Below are positions 1 through 8,735 of a stretch of 64,000 nucleotides of DNA, piece after piece (position 1 is the first letter of the stretch; every line of letters starts with the position of its first letter). Source of the DNA: Pedobacter helvus (GTDB lineage Bacteria > Bacteroidota > Bacteroidia > Sphingobacteriales > Sphingobacteriaceae); assembly GCF_005925325.1 (NCBI RefSeq), contig NZ_SRMP01000003.1:501210-565209 (forward strand), given 5' to 3'. Both the position numbers and the translations under genes were made by a program. The notes beneath the pieces are model-generated. The model was not told where the DNA came from, made no database searches, and was given only the letters and a program-made list of their open reading frames with translations.

Positions 1-1116
1 AGCATCAGTTCCCGTAGTTTCTGTATCAAACGAAATGCGGCTTTGCTGTAGTAGTAAAGCAATGAGTTCCTTTCTTTCTTCCGCCGAAGCGACCAAATGA
101 TATTCGTGTGGTGTATTGTCTATATTTTTGGCATCAATAGGGGTGTCAAAAAGCGAAGGCTGGTTTTCAATTTCTTTGGTAGCTACGGCGTTTCCAAACA
201 TGTCTTGCTGACCGGTAGATTTTCCTTCATTAACACTAAAACTATCTCCAAAAACACGTTTGCCAATGGTTCTAAATTCCAACTCTGCAAAAAGCGGTTC
301 TAATAGCTCTTTACTTGGCTCTTCTAGCAATAAAGCTTGTTCATTAAATTCTATTGGAACGTTCAAAATAATGGTTGCTAATTTTTTTGAAATTAATCCT
401 TGTTCTGCAAAATTCTCAACATTTTCCCTTTGTTTTCCTTTAAGTTCGTGGCTGTTAGCAATGATGTTTTCCATACTGCCGTACTGCTTAATTAGCGCTT
501 TGGCAGTTTTCTCCCCAATACCCGGAATACCCGGAATATTATCTACCGCATCGCCCCATAAACCTAAAATATCGATTACTTGCAGCACATTTTCAACTTC
601 CCATTTGGCTAATACCTCAGGTACACCTAAAATTTCCATTTCATTACCCATACGGGCAGGTTTGTAAATGAAAATATTTTCAGATACCAATTGTGCGAAA
701 TCCTTGTCTGGCGTCATGCAGTATACTTGAAACCCGGCTTTTTCGCCTTCTTTTGCAAGCGTTCCAATAATATCGTCTGCTTCGTAACCATCTTTTGTAA
801 TTACGGGGATATTAAATCCTTCTATCAACCTAAAAATATATGGAAGCGCTTTTGACAAATCTTCTGGCATAGCTTCACGGTGGGCCTTGTAGGCCTCAAA
901 ATCCGTATGTCTTTCAGTAGGTGCTTCGGTATCGAAAACTACCGCAATATGGCTCGGTTTTTCCTTTTTTAGCACTTCTAACAGGGTATTGGTAAAACCC
1001 ATTACCGCAGAAGTATTTACACCTGTTGACGTAAAACGAGGGTTTTTGCTCAATGCGAAGTGCGCTCGGTAGATTAACGCCATCCCATCTAAAAGGAAAA
1101 GTTTTTTGTTGCTCAT
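1..1116 (-). CDS. polA: DNA polymerase I, N-terminal part (partial, runs off left edge)
   Basis: Replication and repair polymerase that removes RNA primers and fills gaps. About 372 N-terminal residues are visible, starting at an ATG at 1114-1116 (MSNKKLFLLDGMALIYRAH). They cover the 5'-3' exonuclease (FEN-like) domain, with the acidic metal-site segments DGYEADDIIG and TPDKDFAQLV and the helix-hairpin-helix region DNIPGIPGIGEKTA. At the window edge the 3'-5' exonuclease domain begins with FDTETTG, the ExoI Asp-x-Glu pair, so proofreading appears intact, unlike in some PolA families. The polymerase domain lies outside the window. The gene stands alone, facing away from the next gene. Confidence 0.96.
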   Translation of the reverse strand, partial: MSNKKLFLLDGMALIYRAHFALSKNPRFTSTGVNTSAVMGFTNTLLEVLKKEKPSHIAVVFDTEAPTERHTDFEAYKAHREAMPEDLSKALPYIFRLIEGFNIPVITKDGYEADDIIGTLAKEGEKAGFQVYCMTPDKDFAQLVSENIFIYKPARMGNEMEILGVPEVLAKWEVENVLQVIDILGLWGDAVDNIPGIPGIGEKTAKALIKQYGSMENIIANSHELKGKQRENVENFAEQGLISKKLATIILNVPIEFNEQALLLEEPSKELLEPLFAELEFRTIGKRVFGDSFSVNEGKSTGQQDMFGNAVATKEIENQPSLFDTPIDAKNIDNTPHEYHLVASAEERKELIALLLQQSRISFDTETTGTDA

Positions 1117-1253
1117 ATGATTTAAAGTAAAATTAAGCCAGGCTTAACCTTTGTAAAGTTATAAATATGCGATTAGTTAAACGATATAATTTATTTTTTA
1201 GAAATTTATGAAATCCATACTTTTTAATCATCTGAAATAACAAAACCGATCTC

Positions 1254-2034
1254 ATGAAACACTTTTTACTTTCGTTCGGCATATTGCTGACATCGAGCTT
1301 GGCTCAAGCACAATACAAGAAATTTTTTTCGGTAATCCAATTTGATCATATTACAGACCAAGTAAAAGCAGACTATGGAACAAAGGCAAATCCGTTAGAA
1401 AGTGGTGCATTTATGATTATGGCCAATCCACAAGCCAGAAATGCATGCTTTAAAGCTTTTCAATTCTTACAGATGGCCAAACGGTGATAAAATAGACTTT
1501 TCTAAACGATATAGCACAAGAGGAGCCGGCAGTAAAGATATAGTAGATGTATATACCTTGGTAAATCCAGACACTAAAGACACTATTTGGCTACATGTAG
1601 ATCCATATAAAACATCTGAAAAATATGATATACCGAAAGGCCTTATCGCCTTGAACGCAACTATCCTAAAAACAGAAATAGAACCGATATTGGAGCAAAT
1701 AGAAGAAGTTAACCAGGCAGAAGATGGAACGAAATTGAAATTGCACATTGGTGAGATCATGAATTATATTTCTAGAAATTTCGACCAAAATCAATTGATA
1801 GACCTCAATAAATTAGAATTCGTTTTTCAAGATAAAAAAGCAGACAAAGTATTAATAGATTATCTGATGATGATCTATGTAATGAACAAATACTACGCTT
1901 TAGCAAAAGATATAGAAAAGGAAACCGATTATACTTTTTTAAAGATGAAAGAAAATTACAAGAAGTTTGTGAAAGCAAATCCCGAAGCTGAAAAAGGAAA
2001 ACTGGATGAAAGTTTTTTTAAATCTAAAAATTAA
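1254..2034 (+). pseudogene. Secreted hypothetical protein broken by a frameshift
   Basis: Two overlapping reading frames look like one gene. The first (1254-1487, 77 codons) begins with a clear signal peptide (hydrophobic stretch, then AQAQ) and stops abruptly. The second (1441-2034, 197 codons) lacks any signal peptide, starts within the first, and carries the rest of a soluble, Lys/Glu-rich protein. Skipping one base inside 1441-1487 would join them into a protein of about 260 residues. The family is not recognised. It could be a true pseudogene, a sequencing error, or two separate genes. The next gene starts 3 bases downstream, so the two probably share a transcript. Confidence 0.7.
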
Positions 2035-2037
2035 CCC

Positions 2038-2679
2038 ATGCATAAAAGTCGCTTAAAATATTTAAGTCAGCCCGTTGTTTGTTTGTTATTTTTTTCGGCT
2101 GTTTTTACCATCTCCTGTAATCAGGATAAAGGCTTTGAGAAAATAGACGAAGCTTTTTATTTAAATAGAGAAAATCTGACAAGTAAAATCAATCCTAACC
2201 GAGAATATGCCTATTGGGAATACGTTTACGCAATGCCCGGACACATGTATAAACCTATTGAAGTCTTGTTTAGTCATGGAGATTCGACCCTAAAATCTAA
2301 TTACAAAATAAAAATGCCGGAAAGTGGCTTTTTCTCCGAGTGCATGCCAGCATATTGTTATTCTTACATTATATTTATAAGCAATAACAAATTGAATTAC
2401 GTTGTTAATGAAAGTCAATTACAAGCTTTCATTAATAGAGTTGATAATATAGAAGAGGCTTTATTGCTTGCAAAAATAAAAGGATTGTGGTTTGATCCTG
2501 AAAATAAAGATGCTGGATCATATAAGAAAACCGCTGAAGGTTTCGAACTAAAATTGGGTAGATTCGAAAGCTGTCCTGTAACTAGCGAAGCAATGAAAGT
2601 TAAAATAGATACTTTGGGGAATTTTAAATCAGAAAGCCGAGGGATTTACTTTTCTTCATCGGAATGCATCCTTGAATAA
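2038..2679 (+). CDS. Hypothetical lipoprotein, 213 aa
   Basis: The N-terminus has a charged start, a long hydrophobic core and the lipobox-like TISC, so the mature protein is probably lipidated at Cys 27 and anchored in the envelope. The rest is soluble and has no motif I recognise, although several cysteines (ECMPAYC, ESC, SEC) could form disulfides in the periplasm. It starts 3 bases after the frameshifted secreted gene and is probably co-transcribed with it. No function can be assigned. Confidence 0.75.
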   Translation: MHKSRLKYLSQPVVCLLFFSAVFTISCNQDKGFEKIDEAFYLNRENLTSKINPNREYAYWEYVYAMPGHMYKPIEVLFSHGDSTLKSNYKIKMPESGFFSECMPAYCYSYIIFISNNKLNYVVNESQLQAFINRVDNIEEALLLAKIKGLWFDPENKDAGSYKKTAEGFELKLGRFESCPVTSEAMKVKIDTLGNFKSESRGIYFSSSECILE

Positions 2680-2814
2680 TGATTAGCTTAAAGAATTACA
2701 CACCCAAATTCTGTTGTTAGACTTGCTCAAAACAGACTTTAAAACTGCTGCTGAAATAATCTAATTTAAGACTTTTTAACACACAAAAACAGTTAAAATC
2801 CCGTTATTTGCTTT

Positions 2815-3501
2815 ATGAAAGTTTTCTATCAATTGCTTCTAATTTCGTCTCTTTTCTCTTCTGGTTTATTTGCCCAAGATGCAGTATTAATTAGCGATGG
2901 CAATTTTGTGCGTGGTGAAATCAAAGGTACAAACTACGAATCTGTTTTTATCCAATTGGAAGAGCAAGGGTTAAAAGAATATAAGGCTAAGGATATCAAA
3001 TCATTTCTTTGGAATGGCGATACTTATGAAAGCAAACCCTACATTGTAGGTAAAAAAGCCGTAGTTAAGTTTTTCAGATTGGTAGAAGGAGGAAAGGTAA
3101 ACCTTTATGCCGTTGGCGGTAGTTCTGGGGTAGAAGAACCTGTGCAGCCACGCGTAAAAGCTCGTCCGACTTTTGGAGTAGGGATGGGAACTGGAGGCGG
3201 CATGGGCGGCGGGTTAGGAGGAGGTGTAAGTATTAACTTAGGCGGCAACCGTGGAGGTGGCGTTGAACGACCAGCTGGCGCACCACCAAAAGCTAAAATA
3301 TTCTACTTTATAGAAAAACCTGGCACTGGACCAATGCAAGAAATTACTGCAGATGGTTCTAGAACCGCAGCTACTAAAAATTTACTGCTAGCCAAACTTA
3401 CGGGAGACGATGGCTTAGCTGAAAGCATCAAAGCAACCGAATACTTTGACGAAAAAATGCTGATTGCTTTGGTTAAATCCTATAATGAATCAGTCAAGTA
3501 A
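2815..3501 (+). CDS. Secreted hypothetical protein with a Gly-rich linker, 228 aa
   Basis: A signal peptide ends near LFAQ (residue 21). The N-terminal part (about 22-95) is a small beta-rich segment beginning AVLISDGNFVRGEIKG. Such segments are common in Bacteroidetes envelope proteins that respond to or modify surface layers, but I cannot name this family. Residues 115-160 form a low-complexity Gly/Met linker (runs of GGGMGGG and GGGV), followed by a Lys-rich C-terminal domain. The stop lies 8 bases from the convergent SelT/W-like gene. Function unknown. Confidence 0.75.
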   Translation: MKVFYQLLLISSLFSSGLFAQDAVLISDGNFVRGEIKGTNYESVFIQLEEQGLKEYKAKDIKSFLWNGDTYESKPYIVGKKAVVKFFRLVEGGKVNLYAVGGSSGVEEPVQPRVKARPTFGVGMGTGGGMGGGLGGGVSINLGGNRGGGVERPAGAPPKAKIFYFIEKPGTGPMQEITADGSRTAATKNLLLAKLTGDDGLAESIKATEYFDEKMLIALVKSYNESVK

Positions 3502-3509
3502 CGTACGAT

Positions 3510-3806
3510 TTAGATTGACGAGTTTCGATTTTCCGAATGTCCTAAATTTTTATCTGGACAAGCGATATCTCTCACCAACTGTTTCAATTCTTTAATTTCA
3601 GGAAATCGATTTTCTGTTTTTCGGTCAAATATCAATTTGTTATTAACAGAAACATAAAAAGTTCCGCTGGTTTCGCTAGGTTTCAAAGTTACACCTTCCA
3701 GTTCCTCAGAAAAGGTAGTTAGCAGTTCTTGAGCGAAGTAAGCAGAACGAAGTAGCCATCCGCACTTCGGGCAATACTCTATAGTAACAGAAGGCTTTTT
3801 CATCAT
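3510..3806 (-). CDS. SelT/SelW/SelH family (Rdx-type) thioredoxin-like protein
   Basis: A 98-residue protein with an N-terminal strand followed by CPKCGW (Cys 12 and 15), the redox CxxC typical of the Rdx family, in which selenoproteins have CxxU. The later segment FYVSVNNKLIFDRKTENRFPE matches the family's beta-hairpin ahead of the FPE/FPD turn. Members are small cytosolic proteins thought to take part in thiol redox chemistry; no partner is established. It is the distal gene of a minus-strand group with the AhpD-like, alkyltransferase-like and trmB genes. Confidence 0.85.
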   Translation of the reverse strand: MMKKPSVTIEYCPKCGWLLRSAYFAQELLTTFSEELEGVTLKPSETSGTFYVSVNNKLIFDRKTENRFPEIKELKQLVRDIACPDKNLGHSENRNSSI

Positions 3807-3807
3807 C

Positions 3808-3841
3808 GTAACTTCTTAGTGTTCTTTGCGTCTTGGTGGTT
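3808..3841. repeat. Short intergenic repeat of the 'accaccaagacgcaaag' type
   Basis: On the minus strand this spacer reads as a purine-rich string built from ACCAAGACGCAAAG followed by AACACTAAGAAG. I recognise this type as a short repeat scattered between genes in many Bacteroidetes and other genomes. It fills nearly the whole gap between the AhpD-like and SelT/W-like genes. Whether it has copies elsewhere in this genome cannot be seen here. Confidence 0.5.
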
Positions 3842-3848
3842 GACGAGA

Positions 3849-4190
3849 TTACTTCTTCAAATCGTCCCAAAACTCTACAGCTCTGCGGTAATGCGGAATA
3901 ACAATAGAACCACCCACCAAATTGGCGATCATAAATATTTCGTTCATTTCATCATCGCTAACACCTTCGTTGTAGCACTTTTCTAGGTGATATTTAATGC
4001 AATCGTCACATCTTAACACCATAGAGGCTACTAAACCTAACATTTCCTTTGTCTTTACGTTTAATGCGCCCTCTGCGTAAGAAGTAGTGTCTAGCGCAAA
4101 AAAGCGTTTAATGTTGGTATTGGCGGTTTCCATTACACGCTCGTTCATTTTTGAGCGGTAATCATTAAATTCTTCTACTAATTTTCCCAT
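3849..4190 (-). CDS. Carboxymuconolactone decarboxylase (AhpD-like) family protein
   Basis: A 113-residue all-helical protein. The segment MVLRCDDCIKYHLEKCYNEG carries the CxxC...H motif of AhpD-type alkylhydroperoxidases, in which the cysteine pair is redox-active and the nearby His acts in proton relay. The length fits the single-domain family, which usually forms oligomers. It lies in a minus-strand group next to another CxxC protein, so a shared thiol-redox role is plausible, but the substrate is unknown. Confidence 0.88.
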   Translation of the reverse strand: MGKLVEEFNDYRSKMNERVMETANTNIKRFFALDTTSYAEGALNVKTKEMLGLVASMVLRCDDCIKYHLEKCYNEGVSDDEMNEIFMIANLVGGSIVIPHYRRAVEFWDDLKK

Positions 4191-4197
4191 TTTTTAG

Positions 4198-4276
4198 AAT
4201 GACTAAATGATTGAGTTTTGAATGATTAAATATGCAACATTATCGTCGGACTTCGGACCTCCGACTTTCGGACTTA
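4198..4276. repeat. Intergenic short-repeat patch (two kinds)
   Basis: The gap between the alkyltransferase-like and AhpD-like genes holds two degenerate repeat types. Bases 4198-4231 are built from units like AATGATTGA/AATGATTAAA. Bases 4245-4275 are four tandem variants of a 7-8 base unit (CGGACTT, CGGACCT, CCGACTT, CGGACTT), with an internal inverted repeat GTCGGA...TCCGAC, and they run into the stop codon of the alkyltransferase-like gene. Confidence 0.55.
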
Positions 4277-4600
4277 TAGTTCCTGCAAAGGATCCCAAAA
4301 AACCTGCTTAAAATTCTTTATCTTATCGTTAACTACGGTAATTCCTTCTTTTTCCAATAGTTCCTGCATTAAACTTGGTGGCGAGAAATGAAATCTTCCT
4401 GTAAGCAACCCACTGCTGTTGACTATTCTATGTGCCGGCACTTTCGGACTAGCCTGACCAGCGTAAGCCATCGCATGCCCTACCATTCTCGATGAATTGG
4501 CGACGCCTAAAGCTTTAGCTATTGCCCCGTAAGAAGTAACTCGTCCTTTCGGAACCAGCCTCGCTACTTCGTAAACCTGTTCATAGAAATTGGTATCCAT
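4274..4600 (-). CDS. Alkyltransferase-like (ATL) DNA-binding protein, MGMT family
   Basis: A 108-residue protein matching the C-terminal DNA-binding domain of O6-methylguanine methyltransferases (VPKGRVTSYGAIAKALG, SRMVGHAMA). The active-site motif, normally PCHR, reads PAHR here: Cys is replaced by Ala, so it cannot accept an alkyl group. By family knowledge, ATL proteins bind O6-alkylguanine and flag it for nucleotide excision repair. The length (about 100-110) fits stand-alone ATLs, so this is a true ATL rather than a damaged MGMT. It lies 41 bases downstream of trmB. Confidence 0.9.
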   Translation of the reverse strand: MDTNFYEQVYEVARLVPKGRVTSYGAIAKALGVANSSRMVGHAMAYAGQASPKVPAHRIVNSSGLLTGRFHFSPPSLMQELLEKEGITVVNDKIKNFKQVFWDPLQEL

Positions 4601-4601
4601 T

Positions 4602-4633
4602 TTAAGTCAAAAGTTTAAAGTCAAAAGTCAAAA
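4602..4633. repeat. Short A-rich intergenic repeat, second copy near 62.6 kb
   Basis: The gap between trmB and the ATL gene is composed of units like AAGTCAAA and AAGTTTAAAG. The 20-base core at 4609-4628 is identical to the reverse complement of 62624-62643, which lies in the 3' end of the CPBP protease gene. This marks a dispersed repeat family rather than chance. Confidence 0.6.
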
Positions 4634-4641
4634 CCCTTGCG

Positions 4642-5292
4642 TTAGCTAAACGAAAACTGAATGTAATTAATGTTTTTATCTTTTTTAAGGTAGATACGTT
4701 CATAATGCGTTTTAATCGAAAGCACTTCATCTACTAAATCAGATTGGTATAGATGGTCGGTGTCTTTATGGGTTATTAAACCCAACTCCGCTACTTTCTC
4801 TTTAGTGTAACCATATAAACCATCATTATCTGTTTTTAAGTTGATTTTTCCGCCTTCACGTAACAAAGGTTTGTACTTTGCCAAGAAGTTTGGGGAGGTT
4901 AATCGTTTTTTCTCTCTACTGATTTGAGGTTGCGGATCGGCAAAAGTAATCCAGATCTCATCGATCTCGTTTTCACCAAAATAATCCATTAAATCCTCAA
5001 TTTGGATACGCAAAAAAGCCAGATTTGGAATGCCCTCATCCACACCTGTTCTAGCTCCACGCCAAATTCTGTTTCCTTTTAAATCAATACCAACGAAATT
5101 TTTCTCAGGAAATAGCCTGGCCAATCCTACCGAGTATTCGCCTTTTCCGCAAGCTAGCTCTAATACTACCGGATTATTGTTTTTAAAGTGTGTTTTTGCC
5201 CAATTTCCTTTCAGCACTTTAGCTTCATCTAATTGATATACGTTTGGAAAGGTGTCTATTTCCGCGAATTTTCTGAGTTTATCTTTTCCCAC
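4642..5292 (-). CDS. trmB: tRNA (guanine-N7-)-methyltransferase
   Basis: Transfers a methyl group from SAM to G46 in the variable loop of tRNAs. The 216-residue protein has the SAM-binding motif VLELACGKGEYSVGLA, an acidic loop GIDLKGNRIWRGA, and the TrmB hallmark FADPQPQISREKKRLTSP (the family's DPWPKxxHxKRRL region). The length is normal. It is the first gene of the minus-strand group. A TAnnTTTG-type -7 box reads TATTTTTG on the minus strand at 5310-5317, about 18 bases before the ATG, with no clear -33 element. Confidence 0.95.
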   Translation of the reverse strand: MGKDKLRKFAEIDTFPNVYQLDEAKVLKGNWAKTHFKNNNPVVLELACGKGEYSVGLARLFPEKNFVGIDLKGNRIWRGARTGVDEGIPNLAFLRIQIEDLMDYFGENEIDEIWITFADPQPQISREKKRLTSPNFLAKYKPLLREGGKINLKTDNDGLYGYTKEKVAELGLITHKDTDHLYQSDLVDEVLSIKTHYERIYLKKDKNINYIQFSFS

Positions 5293-5525
5293 AACTAAAA
5301 TTTAAAGCGCAAAAATAAGATTTAATTACCTATTCCGTTCTGTATGTAAAGTAACTATTCACTGAAAATACCATCTAATGATTAAACCTTAACATTTCTT
5401 TAAGATATAAATGCTTTCATTCTACTTAACTTGCCGAAAATTAAAAGAAGACGTAGGGGTATGTCCTCTTTTCATTGTCATACTTTCAAAATCCATTAAT
5501 TAACATAGTAAATTCCGATACGTAA

Positions 5526-7877
5526 ATGACATCAAATCTTTTTAAGCTGCTCTTATTCTCTTTCAGCTTACTTTCTATAAACGTTCTTAGCTTTTTCAAT
5601 CCACAAAATGCTTTTGCGCAACAAACTTTCAAAATTTCTGGAACAGTAAAATCTGGCGATAGCGAAATAGAAGCAGCCACCATTAATATTATTGAGGCAA
5701 AGCGCAACGTAATGGCCGATAGTTTGGGCAATTACGAAGTAGAGCTGAAAGCAGGAAATTATACATTCGTAATTAGCGCCGTTGGAATGACTACTTTGCG
5801 AAAAACAGTGAAAGTGTCTAAAAATGCTAAACTTAATTTCCAATTAGAAGATAGCGCAAATAATCTGGATGAAATTGTGATCTCTACCGCAAGGGATGAT
5901 CGCAGTTTGGCCAGCCCACAGATGGGCGCAGAGCGATTAAGCATGAAAACCATTAAAAACATTCCACTTATTTTTGGTGAACGCGATGTTTTAAAAGCCA
6001 TTCAGCTTTTACCGGGAATCAAATCTGCAGGCGAAGGTGGTGCAGGCATCTACGTTCGCGGTGGTTCAGCAGATCAGAATTTGGTATTAATGGATGATGT
6101 GCCAGTGTACAATCCAGCGCATTTACTGGGCTTCTTCTCTACTTTCAATCCAGATGCTGTAGACGATATCACGGTTTACAAAACAGGCATGCCATCGCAA
6201 TTTGGGGGCAGATTATCTTCCGTTCTGGATATTAAAATGCGTCAGGGAAATACCGAAAATTTCTCCGCGTCTGGCGGTATTGGTTTAATTTCTTCTAAAT
6301 TAACTTTGGAAGGCCCAATCCAGAAGAATAAATCTTCTTTCATAATTTCGGGCAGAAGAACCTACGTAGATGCCCTATTGCGCCTTTCACCAGATAGCAC
6401 CATCAACCAAAACACCATGTATTTTTATGATGTAAACGGTAAAGCTGATTTTCAATTGGGAGATAAAAATAAACTGTCTTTTTCTGGCTATTTAGGCAGT
6501 GATAAATTAGGTTTGGCAAAAACCTTTGGTTTAAGCTGGGGAAATGGAATTGCTAGTGCGCAATGGAAACATATCTTTTCAGAAAAACTGAACTCGACTA
6601 CAACGGCATCGTACACAAGTTATCAGAACAAAATAGAGGTCAATACCGGTATCGATAACGTACGTATTTTTTCACAATTGAAGGATTGGGGATTGAAACA
6701 AAACTTCTTTTGGCAAGCTTCTGATAAGAACTTAGTGAAGTTTGGATTTAACTCAATTTATCACACTGTTACTCCTGGAGAAATTACTTCGGAAGGTGTA
6801 TCTAGTTATAATCCCGTAAATTATCAGGAAAGGTTTTCTTTGGAGAATGCCGTTTTTGCATCAAGCGACTGGCAAGCATCTGAGAAATTAAACATTGGTT
6901 TTGGTTTACGCTTAACTGGCTTTAGTGTTTTAGGCGGCGGAGATTTTTTAACGGTAAGTCCAGAGGGAGACATCCTTAATTCTACTTATTATAAAAAAGG
7001 CGAATTTGTAAAAACCTACCTCAATTTAGAGCCTCGTTTATCGTTAAGTTATCTGTTAAATCAAGCAAGTTCATTAAAAGCATCTTATGTGAGAAATGCA
7101 CAAAACATGCATATGATCTCCAACTCAACTTCTAGTCGGCCGAGCGATAAATGGTTGCCAAGTTCGTTAATGGTGAAACCAGAAGTTTCTGATCAATTTG
7201 CGGTAGGCTACTACAGAAATTTATTTGATAATGCGTTTGAACTAAACGTCGAAAGTTATTATAAGACCATGGATAACCAGATTGATTACAGAGATGGAGC
7301 CGAAACTTTTAATTCTGATAATATCGAAACACAACTTTTATATGGTATTGGCAGAGCTTATGGTTTAGAACTTTTGTTTAAGAAAAAGAAGGGGGATTTT
7401 ACAGGCTGGCTGAGCTACACTTTATCTAAAACAGAACGACAAATAGATGGAATTAATGGCGGCAACTGGTACAATGCTCGCCAAGATCGCACACATGAAA
7501 TAGCTTTGGTAGGTTCTTACCAATTGAACAAAAAGTGGAACTTAAATGCCTCTTGGATTTACTACACTGGCGATGCAATTACTTTTCCAACAGGAAAATA
7601 CAATATGGATGGGCAAACATTTTTCTACTATACCGACAGAAATCAATATCGCATGCCATCTTACCACCGATTGGATTTGGGAGCTAACTTACAACTGAGA
7701 GAGAGAAAAAATTATAGTTCAGAATTGTCTTTTAGTTTGTATAATGCTTACGGCAGAAAAAATGCCTACTCGATCAACTTCCGGGAAGCAGAAAACGATC
7801 CCTCAAAAACAGAGGTGGTTCGTACCACATTATTCCAATTTCTTCCATCAATCTCTTACAATTTCAAATTTAAATAG
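5526..7877 (+). CDS. TonB-dependent outer-membrane receptor with carboxypeptidase-like N-domain
   Basis: A 783-residue outer-membrane transporter. A signal peptide ends near AFAQQ (residue 32). Residues 35-115 form the carboxypeptidase-regulatory-like beta domain (FKISGTVKSGDSEIEAATIN). The plug domain follows at about 130-225 (GAGIYVRGGSADQNLVLMDDVPVYNP), and the beta-barrel runs to the C-terminal aromatic end YNFKFK. At under 800 residues it is shorter than SusC proteins. The DUF4249 lipoprotein gene follows after 9 bases, a pairing common in Bacteroidetes. The ligand is unknown; there are no metal or siderophore genes nearby. Confidence 0.92.
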   Translation: MTSNLFKLLLFSFSLLSINVLSFFNPQNAFAQQTFKISGTVKSGDSEIEAATINIIEAKRNVMADSLGNYEVELKAGNYTFVISAVGMTTLRKTVKVSKNAKLNFQLEDSANNLDEIVISTARDDRSLASPQMGAERLSMKTIKNIPLIFGERDVLKAIQLLPGIKSAGEGGAGIYVRGGSADQNLVLMDDVPVYNPAHLLGFFSTFNPDAVDDITVYKTGMPSQFGGRLSSVLDIKMRQGNTENFSASGGIGLISSKLTLEGPIQKNKSSFIISGRRTYVDALLRLSPDSTINQNTMYFYDVNGKADFQLGDKNKLSFSGYLGSDKLGLAKTFGLSWGNGIASAQWKHIFSEKLNSTTTASYTSYQNKIEVNTGIDNVRIFSQLKDWGLKQNFFWQASDKNLVKFGFNSIYHTVTPGEITSEGVSSYNPVNYQERFSLENAVFASSDWQASEKLNIGFGLRLTGFSVLGGGDFLTVSPEGDILNSTYYKKGEFVKTYLNLEPRLSLSYLLNQASSLKASYVRNAQNMHMISNSTSSRPSDKWLPSSLMVKPEVSDQFAVGYYRNLFDNAFELNVESYYKTMDNQIDYRDGAETFNSDNIETQLLYGIGRAYGLELLFKKKKGDFTGWLSYTLSKTERQIDGINGGNWYNARQDRTHEIALVGSYQLNKKWNLNASWIYYTGDAITFPTGKYNMDGQTFFYYTDRNQYRMPSYHRLDLGANLQLRERKNYSSELSFSLYNAYGRKNAYSINFREAENDPSKTEVVRTTLFQFLPSISYNFKFK

Positions 7878-7886
7878 CCGACACTC

Positions 7887-8693
7887 ATGAAAAATTTTAA
7901 ATATATCATCGCCATTTTTTCAATGGTTCTTCTGCTTTCTTCTTGTGAGGAAGTAATTGAATTAAACTTGGACACCGCAACTGAAAAGTACGTAATCGAA
8001 GCAAATTTAACAGACCATGCCAACGGAGCTCGTGTGTTGATTAGCAAAACAAAAAGCTATGATAGTTCGAATGATTTTGTAGGTATTACTGGGGCTGTGG
8101 TAGAAATAGAAGATCAGCTGGGAAACGTTACTCGATTAACCGAGAGTGCAAAAAAAGGAGTCTATTTGCATTCTACTTTAAAAGGTACACCAACTCAAAC
8201 TTACAAGCTTAAAATTACTGTTGGTGGGCAAACATTTACCTCTACTTGTGTAATGCCGGCCTTAGTTCCATTAGAAGATGTTTATCCTTACGAGTTAAAT
8301 TTATTTGATGGCCCTCGATTGTTTACACATGTAAAGTATACCGATCCAATTGGTGTAAAAAACTTCTATCGTTTCATTGAGTATAAAAATGATGTTTATA
8401 CTAAATCCATCATGGCTACGAATGATGAATTTACAGATGGAAAAACGGTTAATCAAACTATATTTCCTTATGAATTTGATGATGAAAGCAAACTAAAAAA
8501 AGGAGACAGAATTAAGCTGGAGTTTCTAACTATAGACGAACCTGTTTATAAGTATTGGTTTAGTGTAGATAACGGAGCACAGGGAGGAGGAGATAGTGCT
8601 GCGCCTGCCAACCCGGTGAGTAATATTAAAGGCGGAGCCATTGGCTATTTCAGCGCACATACTATACAAAGTAAGGAGTACACCGTAAAATAA
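7887..8693 (+). CDS. DUF4249 domain lipoprotein, partner of the TonB receptor
   Basis: A 268-residue protein with a lipobox LLLSSC, so it is anchored in the envelope, probably at the outer membrane. The start of the mature part (EVIELNLDTATEKYVIEANLTD) is the typical opening of DUF4249 proteins, which almost always sit directly downstream of a TonB receptor of the preceding type. By analogy with SusD it may act as a surface or periplasmic accessory for the transporter, but this is not proven for the family. A strong hairpin follows the stop. Confidence 0.9.
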   Translation: MKNFKYIIAIFSMVLLLSSCEEVIELNLDTATEKYVIEANLTDHANGARVLISKTKSYDSSNDFVGITGAVVEIEDQLGNVTRLTESAKKGVYLHSTLKGTPTQTYKLKITVGGQTFTSTCVMPALVPLEDVYPYELNLFDGPRLFTHVKYTDPIGVKNFYRFIEYKNDVYTKSIMATNDEFTDGKTVNQTIFPYEFDDESKLKKGDRIKLEFLTIDEPVYKYWFSVDNGAQGGGDSAAPANPVSNIKGGAIGYFSAHTIQSKEYTVK

Positions 8694-8698
8694 TGCTT

Positions 8699-8732
8699 AA
8701 TGCCTACGCTGGTTAGATAGGGCGTAGGCATT
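8699..8732. terminator. Bidirectional terminator hairpin
   Basis: An 11-bp perfect stem (AATGCCTACGC pairing with GCGTAGGCATT) with a 12-base loop lies between two convergent genes ending at 8693 (+) and 8736 (-). A short T-rich run follows on the plus side. The position suits termination from both directions. Confidence 0.75.
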
Positions 8733-8735
8733 TAA

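Noticed and set aside
260..667. A 135-codon plus-strand frame near the left edge
   Set aside because: It is antisense to polA, whose frame has clear nuclease motifs; composition and lack of homology mark it as a shadow.
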